From the NCBI GenBank assembly GCA_048213135.1, contig PS015077.1, positions 53,223-82,577 on the forward strand: a DNA stretch of 29,355 bases. The letters are read 5' to 3'. This document shows, one piece after another, positions 1 to 9,866 of this stretch. Below the pieces are notes generated by a model, which was given only the letters and a program-made list of their open reading frames with translations, ran no database searches and was not told the DNA's origin. This DNA is from Reclinomonas americana ATCC 50394 (Eukaryota > Jakobida > Jakobea > Jakobida). The position numbers and the translations under genes were made by a program. Positions within the stretch are counted from its first letter, which is position 1, and every line of letters begins with the position of its first letter.

Positions 1-599
1 GAGTGTCAGAGAGAGTGAGTGCGCGAGGGGACTCTTGAGTGTGAGACGCAACGTGGAAGGAGAGCTTGTATCTCAAAGCGACGACGCCCGCCGCGACCGC
101 GTGTGGACGCACTTACTCCACTCGCACGAATCATGGGAGCGAGAGCCCTACTTGCTCTGCTTCTTGTTTCTCTGTGTGTGACATATTGATGAGCGAGTCA
201 GTACAACCACCAACACACTCACAGGCAGAGACAGAATAGTGAGAGCGTGTGCGCGTGTGTATGAGAGAGAGTGAGAGAGTGAGACGCAGTGTGTGTGTGT
301 GAAGAGAGTGGCACGGAGAGTCGGTTGGAGTGAGTGAGTGTGTGCAGCGTGGAGATCGCACACTCTCAAAATTGGGACATTGTGTGGCCTGAGTGTTTGA
401 ATGTGTGCGTGTGTGCGTGTGTGTGCCTATGAGGAAGGCCATGCTGGTGGGGAGAGAGCGAGAGAGACAAGTGTGTGTGTGAGTGGGTTCCGTGAGTGAG
501 TACGAACACTTGCGCTCCTCGATATGCGTGACTTCCTGTAAATGAAGAGAGTTGCGTGCGTTGCTGTAAATAAATCGGGGACAACTGCAAACCAGAACT
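1..599. repeat. GT/GA-rich low-complexity region, no confident gene
   Basis: The stretch is dominated by GTGTGT and GAGAGTGAG motifs, densest at about 180-480. On the plus strand a reading frame is open from about position 48 to a stop near 180, rich in charged residues and Trp. It could be the last exon of a gene starting before the window, but I recognise no family. An 18-codon ATG frame at 133 encodes a hydrophobic signal-like peptide and overlaps it in another frame, so neither is secure. TGTAAAT occurs twice near 539-570, in both cases followed by A-rich sequence, and the same TGTAAATGAAG string follows the KCTD9-like gene at about 11224. Confidence 0.4.
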
Positions 600-1159
600 A
601 TGCTTGCGTTTCTCTCTATCTTTTGCTGGCGTGTTCTATCGGATAGGAACTGGCGTGCCGTGAAGGTGCTCCGATCTGAGCACGGTTTGCATCGCGATCG
701 GACAGGATTTCATCATCGCCACAGTTCTTGCACCTGTCCACCCGGAGCTTGCTCTCACATGCAGCCACACAACATGACCATCTGGAAGACAAAGAGAGAC
801 ACACAAGTACGCAACGAGCGACAATTCATTCGCCAGCAAACAAGCAGCTGTGTTGATACTCAAGGCAAATCATGCCCACAAACAGCGACACAAACCTCGC
901 AGCGACCTCGACGGCAGCGACAAGAAGGTCTGTGTGCGTGCAGTCGCTTTCGGAGCTTCGACAAGTCGAAAAGCAGTATATGACTTCGACTCGACGAACA
1001 TCGCATCCGACGGTCAGCGCCCCCGAAGCTGAAGTACCGACGACCTCCACTGCGCTGCGGATGCCTGCGCCACTCCCACCAACACACTCCGGCCTTCGCG
1101 GCGTGTGTGTGAGAAAGAGAGGGGCGATCTCCTCACGCTCCACAGATTATGTGTCACGC
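600..1159. other. unassigned region downstream of the phosphatase gene
   Basis: No family is recognisable here. On the minus strand an acceptor-like TTTGTCTTCCAG ends near 785 and is followed by an open stretch to a stop at 616 with a Cys-rich start (CC, then C, then CxxC). It could be a 3' exon of a small Cys-rich protein or an extra exon of the phosphatase gene, but no upstream exon could be joined to it convincingly. Several overlapping frames are open on both strands, as expected in GC-rich DNA. Confidence 0.2.
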
Positions 1160-1920
1160 CTACGCCGGCTGCGATGCCGCTTCTGCTCGCACAGCCACCG
1201 ATGACCGCGCCGTCGGTGAGCCGGACTCCTCGGCCGCCTGCCGCCGCCTCCGCCTCTCGCACTGCCTGTCGAGCAAGCGCAGTTGCTTCATCAGATGCAA
1301 ATTCGGCTTCACCGACGGCCGTCGCTGAAGCACGGCATCCATTGCCTCGTTCAGCGTCGCCCCGTGCCGCACCATCATGTATGCCAGCACCACAGCCGCT
1401 GAGCGCGATTGCCCCTGCGCATCGGGACACGGAGGAATGTGATCATCAGACGCACACAAGAGCACTCAACGACCACACACACACACCATCATACAGTGCA
1501 CCAGCACACGACCTCCGCCACTGTCCAACGCAGCGTCGATGAACGCCAGACACCCCGGCAGCGCCTCCAACAACGGCCGCGAGGCATCACACTCGCGCAA
1601 CGACACGGTCATGTACTCAAACTCCTGCACACGCGGACAACCGTCACACACACTCCTTAGTTGCTGCTGCTGCTGCTGCGGTGACACACACCTCAGGGAA
1701 GCTGGCAAAGTCGATGCGACCGACCATCGACAGCACGTGTGTGATGCGGAGCTCACGCAACACCTCCACATTTTGCGCCGCAAACACCGAGCCCAAGTAC
1801 ACCCCAGGAAACACTGTGTACGCGGAATGCTAAGTACACAAGTAAGGAATACGCAAGATTATACACGCGCGGACCTTCATCAGGAGCCTCCAGGCGAGTT
1901 GCCGACGATTGCCGGCGCAT
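1160..1920 (-). CDS. dual-specificity protein phosphatase (DSP/MKP-type)
   Basis: Predicted 194-residue phosphatase dephosphorylating phospho-Ser/Thr/Tyr in proteins, or possibly another phosphoester. Exons: 1920-1867, 1829-1692, 1624-1487, 1414-1160; all introns are phase 0. The DSP fold is nearly the whole protein: VYLGSVFAAQNVEVLREL and ITHVLSM in exon 2, then the P-loop HCMMGQSRS, with Cys nucleophile and Arg, followed by AAVVLAYMM and the usual helix with NLHLMKQL. A general-acid Asp is likely in exon 3, in the RECDASRPLL region. The P-loop is interrupted by an intron between HCMM and GQSRS. Intron 1 is only 37 nt. The start is fixed by an in-frame TAA just upstream. The short tail is Arg/Ala-rich. 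It resembles small atypical DUSPs rather than MKPs with a CH2 domain. Its 5' end faces the PP2A B'' gene across 196 bp. Substrate unknown. Confidence 0.88.
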
Positions 1921-2116
1921 GATCGTACCAATTTATCAGGCACAACGGTCAAATACGCACAAGAGCGCGAAATTTTCTCGCTCAAGTTGGTTCTTCTTGT
2001 TGTGTGTCCTTGCGTGTGTGTTTGCGTGCGTGTGTGCGCGCACTCTGTGTTGGAGAGCAAGAGACAGCGCATTGAGCGACAGCAAAGCGAGTGAGTGAGT
2101 GCGAGAGGTGGAGAAC
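1921..2116. promoter_or_regulatory. divergent promoter region between phosphatase and PP2A B'' genes
   Basis: Only 196 bp separate the two start codons, so both promoters must lie here or overlap the 5' exons. It contains an alternating GTGTGTTTGCGTGCGTGTGTG stretch and GAGTGAGTGAG repeats. No TATA box is evident. The assignment is from position only. Confidence 0.4.
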
Positions 2117-4829
2117 ATGCTCACGAGCGCGTGGACAGAGGGCGCTCACCAGCCACCACGTGGTGGCAGTTCGCATGGTGTGTGTGTCTCCCTCCTCGCT
2201 GTCTCCCACACGCACGCACACTACATGCTCACTCGGTTGAGCAGATGACGCGGCAAGCATCGACAGCGAGCATGGCTCTGTGTTTTCATACTCGATCTCG
2301 TGTGACCCGGGCACTCCACAGTTCCTGGCGGCCTCGCGCAAGCTGCAGGAGCTCTTTCTGCGCTTCTTGACGCTGCCGTCCACACATCGACAGATTGATA
2401 CGTTTCTCGACTCGTGCGCGGTGATGGTGCAGAGTTGCGTCACTCTTCTGTGTGCTTGCTGCTTTCGCGTGTGCACTGTGCGCTCACGTGTGGTGGTGAG
2501 CACAGACCGAGCGGCGGCTGGTGCGGCCTCGGCTGGTGGACCTCATCTGAGCGCCGATTGGCATGCACCGCCTGGTTCGACGGCGCCACCGCGATCACCG
2601 GCGCACCACGGCGAGATGGGAGGGAGTGTTGGTGGTGGAGTGGCAGGCGATCGACCGTCGTCGGTGTCGCCGACTGTGGGGCCTTCGAAGACGGCGGGAG
2701 TGGGTGCGCCGGGCGCCACAGCACCGACGCCGGCACCGTCACTGGGCGGTGCGTCTTCTTCTGCACCGACAGCCACGAGCACCGCAGCGGCAGCAGCAAA
2801 GGGGCCGGCGGCAGACACTGTGGGAAGGGTGCGTGCGTGTGTGTGAAAATAGTTGCCTGCATGGTTGCTAACTACAGTAACACGGCAGGGGCCTGCGGGT
2901 GGGAGCAGCAGCAGTGGAGCTGCGGCACCGGCGCCAGCACCTTCTGCACCGCGCGAGGTATGCGATTGATGGACGGCGGGGAGAGAGAGTCTCTGGCTTT
3001 CTGTGTCTCATACGCCAGCACACAGATCATTCCCTCGTTCTACAAGCCCAAGCCTCCACCGGTGCGGACACAAGATGGCGATGTGCCGGTAAGTGGGAGG
3101 CCTCGCCACACACTCTCCCGGTTCTCGAAATGCTGATGGCAGGTGGTGTGCGTGTGTGTGTATCCGTGTAGGCTCGCCTTCGGAGTGCATTTGGTCTCAG
3201 CAGCAACGCACTTCAAGAAGTGGGCCTGCTGCGCGTGACACGAGACGTGCTGAAGCTGCCGTCGTATGTAAATCGAACACTTTTCCGGCGAGTGGACACG
3301 ACAGGCACCGGCACCGTGACCCTCGAGTCGTTTTTGCGGTACTGGCAGCGTGAACTCTCCGGCAACGAGGAAGCGCGTCAGGTGTACAATATTTTCCGTG
3401 CTCCCACTGGCAAGACTATTGTTCGCAGTGGATTTGTCGACTTGGTACAAGGTCTTGTCTTCGCGACACAATGCTACCTGCCTGATGTTGTGGTCTCACC
3501 CCATGTTTCGTCTCTGCAGAGGTTCTCGAGCGACATCCGGGCCTCGAGTTCCTCAAGCAGACGCCCGAATTCCAAGAACGATACGGTGAGTCGAGTCGAG
3601 TGGCGGGGAATGGCGGAGCACGTGACGCTCACCTGTCACGTGCACACAGCCGAGACGGTGGTCGAACGGATATTCTACGTTCTCGATCGCACCAACCTGG
3701 AGGCAATAGACTTCAAGAGCTTCAAGAACTCAAAACTGCTGGCCACCCTGCAAAAGCTGGACACCGAAGACGACATTAATCAGGTGTGCTTGCGCCGCAA
3801 TACAGTTCGTGCAACTTGTGGGGGGGTTAGGCTGACGGTGGAACTGTGTGTGTGCCAGATCATGGATTTCTTCTCGTACGAGCACTTTTATGTGCTCTAC
3901 TGCAAGTTCTGGGAGCTCGATCACGACCACGATTTCATGATCAACAAGGAAGTTGCGACGATGATGATGATGACAGCGCAGGTGTCGACCATACTGGCTC
4001 ACTGTGTATCTGTGAATGTGTGCAGGAGTTCTCCGCATACAGCAACTACGCACTAACGTCGCGTGTGGTGGATCGCATCTTTGATCAGGCGCCGAGACGA
4101 TTCCTGTGCGAGCGCCGTGGCATGATGTCATATCGCGATTTTATCTGTTGCGTTCCCCTGTCGCAAAGGTCGAGCCGCTCCTCTCGTCTCTCTCATGCCG
4201 CGATGAGCAGGGTTCTGCGTTGCCGAGGAAGACAAGACGTCGCCGACGGCGCTCGAGTACTGGTTCCGTATCATGGACATTGACAATGATGGTCTTCTCT
4301 CCGCGTACGAGCTCGAGTACCTGTACTCGGAGCAGCTGACACGCATGGAGAATCTGGCGGCCGAGATTGTCACCTTTGACGACATTTTGTGTCAAATGTT
4401 GCGTGTTTGCGTGTGTGTCTGTCGCGAAACCTTCGCTCCACGCGATGCTCACCGCCGCTCAGGTTGGACATGGTGAAGCCTGTGGACATTACCGCCATTT
4501 ACATTTCCGACCTCAAGCGATGCAAGCAAGCCGACGTGTTTATCAATACCTTCACCAACCTCAACAAGTTCCTGTCCTTCGAGACCCGCGATCCGTTCCT
4601 GGTGTACCAGGAGAACCAGAGCAACACTCTGAGGTTTATATCTTTTCTCTCTCTCCCTCTCTCGATTTCTCGATCGGATTGTGTCCTCATCACCGTCGTG
4701 CGCAGTGACTGGGAGAAGTTTGCACGTGTCGAGTACGACCGTATGGCCATGGAGGACGAATCGGTGGAGGATGGCGATTATCAGCAGTGGAATGCGGAGG
4801 GACTCGTAGACCGCGAGCTGAGCTTTTGA
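2117..4829 (+). CDS. PP2A regulatory subunit B'' (PPP2R3 family), EF-hand protein
   Basis: Predicted 631-residue regulatory B'' subunit that directs the PP2A catalytic/scaffold core to substrates and binds calcium through EF-hands. Exons: 2117-2177, 2245-2413, 2501-2828, 2889-2957, 3026-3088, 3172-3451, 3520-3585, 3650-3783, 3859-3981, 4026-4146, 4211-4397, 4463-4633, 4706-4829. Family landmarks in order: an Ala/Pro/Ser-rich linker (exons 3-4), IIPSFYKP, HPGLEFLKQTPEF, VVERIFYVLDRTN, FFSYEHFYVLYCKFWELD with an EF-hand-like DHDHDF loop, DFIWFCVAEEDK, EYWFRIMDIDNDG with a canonical EF-hand loop, CQMLDMVKP, DLKRCKQADVF, NLNKFLSFE and DWEKFARVEYD. The FIW and CQML joins arise only by removing introns with GTTGCG donors, which supports the splicing. 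The 2414-2500 intron is the least certain. Convergent with the next gene, 165 bp between stops. Confidence 0.95.
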
Positions 4830-4994
4830 GGATAAGACAGAAAACATGTGTATGGTTTGAGGGTGGAAAATGCCGACACGACACGACACGCCGCTGCTCT
4901 GGTTCTGGCGGTGGAGTCGCTGTTGCGTCGAAGTAAAAAAGAAAAACACGCTGAAGACACAGAGAGGAGGATGCACTGGCGACAGGCGCAGTTT

Positions 4995-7900
4995 TCATTG
5001 AGGACGACCGAGTTCACCAGTGCGGCGGAAATCTGAAACGCGCCTGTGCACAACAACGACAATGCAAGCTGTTAGAATGTGGCACGCGAAGCGAGAGTCA
5101 GCGGTGGACGACGCAACAAAAACTGGAAGATGGTCGCTTGGGAAACGCGAGTTGGGAAGGCCACTGCGCAGAAGCAGTCAGGCGAAGACGGAGTCACACT
5201 GACAAAGAAAGACGTGCAAGCACACACCCGTTTTCCTTTGATAGAGTCTGCACAGAGGGCACGTCGAGCACAGCCAGCGGCATGAGTGGCTCGGTGTAGA
5301 ACAACTGCATGCCAGAGGGGTNNNNNNNNNNNNNNNNNNNNNNNNNNNNNNNNNNNNNNNNNNNNNNNNNNNNNNNNNNNNNNNNNNNNNNNNNNNNNNN
5401 NNNNNNNNGGCTCGGTGCCGATCACTGTCTCCATGGCACTGCGGAGCGGCCGAGGATTCACAAATCCACCAGTGGTCGAGTCGAGAACGGACGCCGCGCA
5501 CCCGTCGGCGGCGGCTGTCACCAGCGGGTGATCCGGAGGCACAAATCCTTGAAAGAGAAACGGTTGAACACTCATCAATCATGCAAGTTGTGCGGGAAGA
5601 GACGGCCCCACGCACCGTGACGCAAGTAGCCGTACATGGCGCAGTTTGGTGTCACGTTAAAGTCGCCACCGAGCACCACCGGAATCGGGTGCCCGATTTG
5701 CGCACTGATCTCGCCCTGCAGTCTGTGTATCTCGCGACTCAACACAATCATCTGCCGCATCTGCATGTACGACTGCTTCCAGTTGGCCGAAATGTGCGTC
5801 GAGCCGGCCAGCACGAGGTCACCACGTTCACGATGGCGCAGCACGGCAAACACAGCGACCTGCGTGTGTCCCTTGCCGATGGTGCGCTTCACAGTCGGAT
5901 CGGTGGCCAGTTCGTAGACCGCATCGGCCTGCGCGCAACATGTAAGCGACACACGTCTCACTCTCGTGCATCGACTGACGGCGGAGACGCACCATGCTGA
6001 AGAAGTGTGTGGAGACCAACTCAAACACCGAGTCCTTCCTGCGACAGAATACAACGATCAGTCATCCAGCCATCATCACCACCATCGCCACCACTGTACC
6101 GACGAACCACAGCAGCATGTTGCCGATCACTGGCTCATGCTCCTGGATGACTAGTCCGCTGCGACCGCGCTTCCTGCAATAGCGACCGCGGTAGCCGGCT
6201 GCACTCAGCGTCCTAAACATCCAGTGCGCATGATTGATCGACGGATGCTCTCCCTGGACACACACGAGTTGAGGGAGGCGAAACGGAGTGCATACAGCAC
6301 GATATCGAGACGCACTTGCTCCCACTTGCCGGGCGCTTGGATCTCTGCAATGACAGTCAACCACAATGGCCTTTTGTTGTTGACCTCTCTCTTCGTTCTC
6401 ACCTTGCAGGCAGAGAATGTCGGGCTCGTAGAACAGAATTTCGCGACTGTAGAAGCATGAGGAATGGAGAGCAGTCACATGGGCAAGAATGCAGTAACAC
6501 ACCGAACCGCCCATCGACGATTCTCCCAGTCGAGAGCTGCTCACAGAAAACACAATGAGCGACAGACCACTCGCTGCGCAGCAACGCACGCTCGTCGCGC
6601 ACATGATGGATCGGCGTATGGATACCACGTAGGTGAGCACAGCGACTCGGCCAGAATGTTGTACGTCATCATGGTGAACGATGCACCTGCCACACAAGCA
6701 CACACATGTTGACTGTGTGTGAGAGAGACTGGAGAGGTCCGGAGAACACACGGCTGTGCTGCACCTTGACTTGCTTGCAGTGCACTCGAGTGGCCGATCA
6801 GCGCTCGTGCATTCTCCAGTGGGCCAAACAGCACCACGCGACGCAGCTCGGGCAGCAGGTCGACGCGCCGCAACTGCATGCCGTCCGGTGACACCTCGAC
6901 CGCCGACGACTCGAGAAGAGCCTCGCGGATAATGGTCGTGCGTTCTGTCAGAAGACCACCAGACCTCAGTCACTTGAGCGAACACAGGGAGCTGGCTCGT
7001 GGTCACGCACCAGAGTACTCGGCCAGCCACGCCAGCAGCGGAGGATAGCCGAGCAGCTCGTAGATACCAATGGATCCGTCGCCAGACGAGTACAGGAACG
7101 AGGACAGGTACTGACAAGACACAGGGGTTTGAGCACAGGCCGCCCTCCACACACTCGGCTGAGGAGGCGCTCAATGCCGCGCGACGCAACTACATCCAGC
7201 GCCAGATGCCGATCCGAGAGCCAGAATTCAATGCGGCGACGCACCTTGCTCAGGAGCTCGTCACGCGGCAGACCCTCACTGGGCAGCGGTGACATGGGCG
7301 ATATGGCAGCAGACTCACTCGGCGCGGCATCCTGCGCGCCAGTGAGTTCACAGCTCCCCTCCATGCATCTCATTCCCACCGTCGCCCACACACACCAGAT
7401 GCATCGGCTCCGCGGCACCCCACTCGATGCGAACCACCTCGTCGGGCGTCTTCGGCACCGTCTGCAGTTTGAACGGAGTCTTGCGCTGCACCGCGTCTCG
7501 TTCTCTGGTGAGCTTGAGCTTGTGCAACTTGGGCTGACCGCGGATGGCTTCGACCACTTGCTCCGCTGAAATGTGCTCTTCACGAAACGCGTCAAAACCG
7601 CACATGACTTCGATGGGCACCGAGCCGTCCTCCTCCAACAGCGTCCGCAACAGCTGGCCGTCCTGGCTCAGCAGGAATTCGTCGGAGAACCACACCTGCA
7701 GGTGGCGCAGGATGTACGCATCGCCCTTGTAGCCGCGGATCAGCTGCCGGCCGGACTCGTCACTCACGAGCTCCATCGAAGGGCACAGCGAGGCGGCAGT
7801 GGCCTACCATCCGTCTCCTGTCAGTCACCGCGATGCATGGAATGAGGTGGCGACAACGCAACAATACGAGAAAGCCACAGCTCGCGAGGCAAGTGGCGCA

Positions 7901-9468
7901 GCGCGTGCACCACTCGGCGCATCTTGGCGAACTCTTCAATCTGTGGTTGGGGAAGAACGTCAGTCGGCGTCAACGACGCGGAGTGTGGCTCCTACTTACC
8001 GGCGCACTGCCCTGGTGGTGATCACAGACAGCCATCAACGTGGTGTGCTGCGTGCGTCATGCAGCAACAGGTCAGCAGGCAGAAACAACACAGTGACGAG
8101 GAAAGCACAGTCACCTTGAGCAAGGTGGCCGGGTGGAACATGTGAACAATGAGACGCGACAGCTGCTCATGCAACGAGATCGTGTACAGCGAACGTGAGC
8201 TTCCGTCGAGCTGCAGGAAGCCGGCGTCGCGGAGTCGCTGTCGCTCGATGAGCCACATGAGGTAGTGCTCGGCGGCATCGACAGCACCACTGCCGCTGCC
8301 GCTACCGCCGCTGCTGCTGCCGCCACTGGAGGACGAGCCGGCACTGTTGGTGCGCTTGAGCTTGGCCGCCAGTGGATCGCCCGCAGCCGGTGTGGTGGAG
8401 GCGGCCTTGATGCAGGCCTGCTGAATGAGTGGACACTCGGCTGCAAGACGCACGTGAGTGCCACACACAGAGTCACTCTCATTTCCCGCACACACGCACC
8501 AAACACGAGACGAATCGGCACGTAGCCGAGCGGATGCTCCAGTCGCGCGCTCTCGAGCACTGGATAGGTGGCAGGCGGGTGCAGCACACGACTGAGCCAG
8601 CTGGCCACCATCAGCGACGCTGCCTCGTCGTCCTGACGCTGCAGATCCACGTCGTCACGCGGAGGCTCCTCGTCGACCGGCACCATGGCGGTCTCCGGTC
8701 GCGGAAGCAACAAAAAGAGCTCCTCCAGTCGCATCAAAATCTCCTCTGCGCTCGGCCCGCAAGCAAGCACGCAGCGATGAGCATCACACCACAGAAAGAG
8801 AGAGGGGCACAAATTACGAACGAGAAACAGCGCGTCGGCGCACTCGATCCGGCCCATCGCCACATCGCTTGAACTCGACCGTCGGCGACGTGGAGAACAG
8901 GCGCCGCAAGTACCGATACAGTCCACGCACCGCGCGACTCTCCTCGTTCACAAACTATCCTCGCGCCTCATCCATGAGTGGATCCATGTGCATGATCAGA
9001 CTGCTTGCATGCATGCATGACACACACCTCGGAGAGTCCACCGAGTTCAGTAAAGGCCATGATCAGATCGATCCACGGTCCGGGGACGTTGTGCCGTCGC
9101 GTCGCCGACTCGGGGCGCGTGAGATCCGAGTCTTGCACGTAGATCTCAATCATGGAGGCCACCGTTCGCGCCCATTCTTCATCGATCAAAACATCGCCCT
9201 CCTCGCCTTCCTCGCCGTCGTCGCCCTCATCGGCCTCGTCGTCTTCCGACTCGTCGTTTGGGTCGTGCTGCTGCAAACAGAGAGAGACAATGCAATCAGG
9301 AGAATAACAATAAATGTGCATTGCAAAGAAGCTGAGCGCAACTGCGACGGGCAGATGCGTCAGCGGTTCAAGCGGAGGTCGCAGGAAGAGCGGCGGCGGA
9401 CGCAGAGAACTACGACTGGGTGGGTCGGAAGGCGCAGCGGCAGCGGCGGCACTCTGTTCGTCGGCCAT
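4995..9468 (-). CDS. tandem La-motif repeat protein with C-terminal EEP nuclease domain (CCR4/PDE12/ANGEL-like)
   Basis: Predicted protein of about 1,075 residues combining RNA binding and RNA cleavage. Exons: 9468-9349, 9270-9028, 8954-8822, 8745-8500, 8440-8115, 8047-8000, 7940-7863, 7803-7396, 7331-7194, 7110-7011, 6944-6765, 6686-6545, 6446-6403, 6344-6316, 6253-6111, 6038-5993, 5928-5616, 5547-5228 (with gap), 5163-4995. After an acidic segment (about 46-70) come five La-type winged-helix-like units at about 78-158, 205-320 (with a Ser/Gly-rich insert), 330-420, 428-500 and 558-645. The last two are clear: WFSDEFLLSQDGQLLRTL and FWLSDRHLALDYLSSFLY. The EEP domain has TYNILAES, DILCLQE, GSTHISAN, GDFNVTP and PSDHLP, so the catalytic Asn, Glu, His and Asp residues are present. 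La units suggest binding of RNA 3' ends; the EEP family includes deadenylases and 2'-5' phosphodiesterases. The substrate is inferred, not shown. The donor after exon 15 is ambiguous (6111 or 6109). Confidence 0.85.
5322..5408. other. assembly gap, 87 N, inside the EEP nuclease domain
   Basis: Unknown bases within exon 18. The missing part should hold the conserved DYIFY-type segment before PSGMQLFY. Reading continues on the minus strand on both sides, so the flanking contigs are correctly oriented. The counted length is not in frame, so the gap size is an estimate or an intron lies within it. Confidence 0.95.
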
Positions 9469-9866
9469 CAAACAAAAAGGAGCTAGAAATGGATCCAATG
9501 CGGGACGAGATGGATGACAAGGAGAAAGACGGGTGGACAACAAGAAGGCGGTGGTGGTGGTGTTAGTCGAGGAGCTGTGTGGCAAGCGGAGAAGGTGAGG
9601 CGCGCGGGGAATGCTCGACGACGTCGACGTCGATCGATATCACAACGTCGAGCTCGCCAGTTTCGGACGCGCTCGACCAGGCATAGGAGCCTACCCTGGC
9701 AACTACATGTAACCCATCGCCTGGCCTCCCTCGCAACGCGATGCTGCCCTGCATCACTTCTCGAACGCTCGCGCGCGTCTGAAAGCTATTTTCGCACGTG
9801 CGTTTGCGACAAGTGGCTTCGTTGTCGCTGTTTTCGTTCTCGATCTTTTTTGCGTGCACAGAGCGC
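9469..9866. promoter_or_regulatory. divergent intergenic region (La/EEP gene and KCTD9-like gene)
   Basis: About 400 bp between two divergent start codons. At 9613-9653 an 8-bp inverted repeat (GCTCGACG / CGTCGAGC) flanks the 10-bp palindrome ACGTCGACGT and the palindrome CGATCG. This could be a protein-binding site but nothing here identifies the factor. A minus-strand open frame runs through the region and antisense to the KCTD9-like gene; I treat it as a shadow. The ATG at 9468 has no in-frame stop until above 9585, so a longer N-terminus is possible. Confidence 0.4.

Noticed and set aside
600-983. 127-codon plus-strand frame
   Set aside because: Composition is Arg/Ser/Thr-rich without family features, and opposite-strand frames are equally open.
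6224-6558. Plus-strand frames within the EEP nuclease region
   Set aside because: They are antisense to phased exons carrying catalytic motifs.
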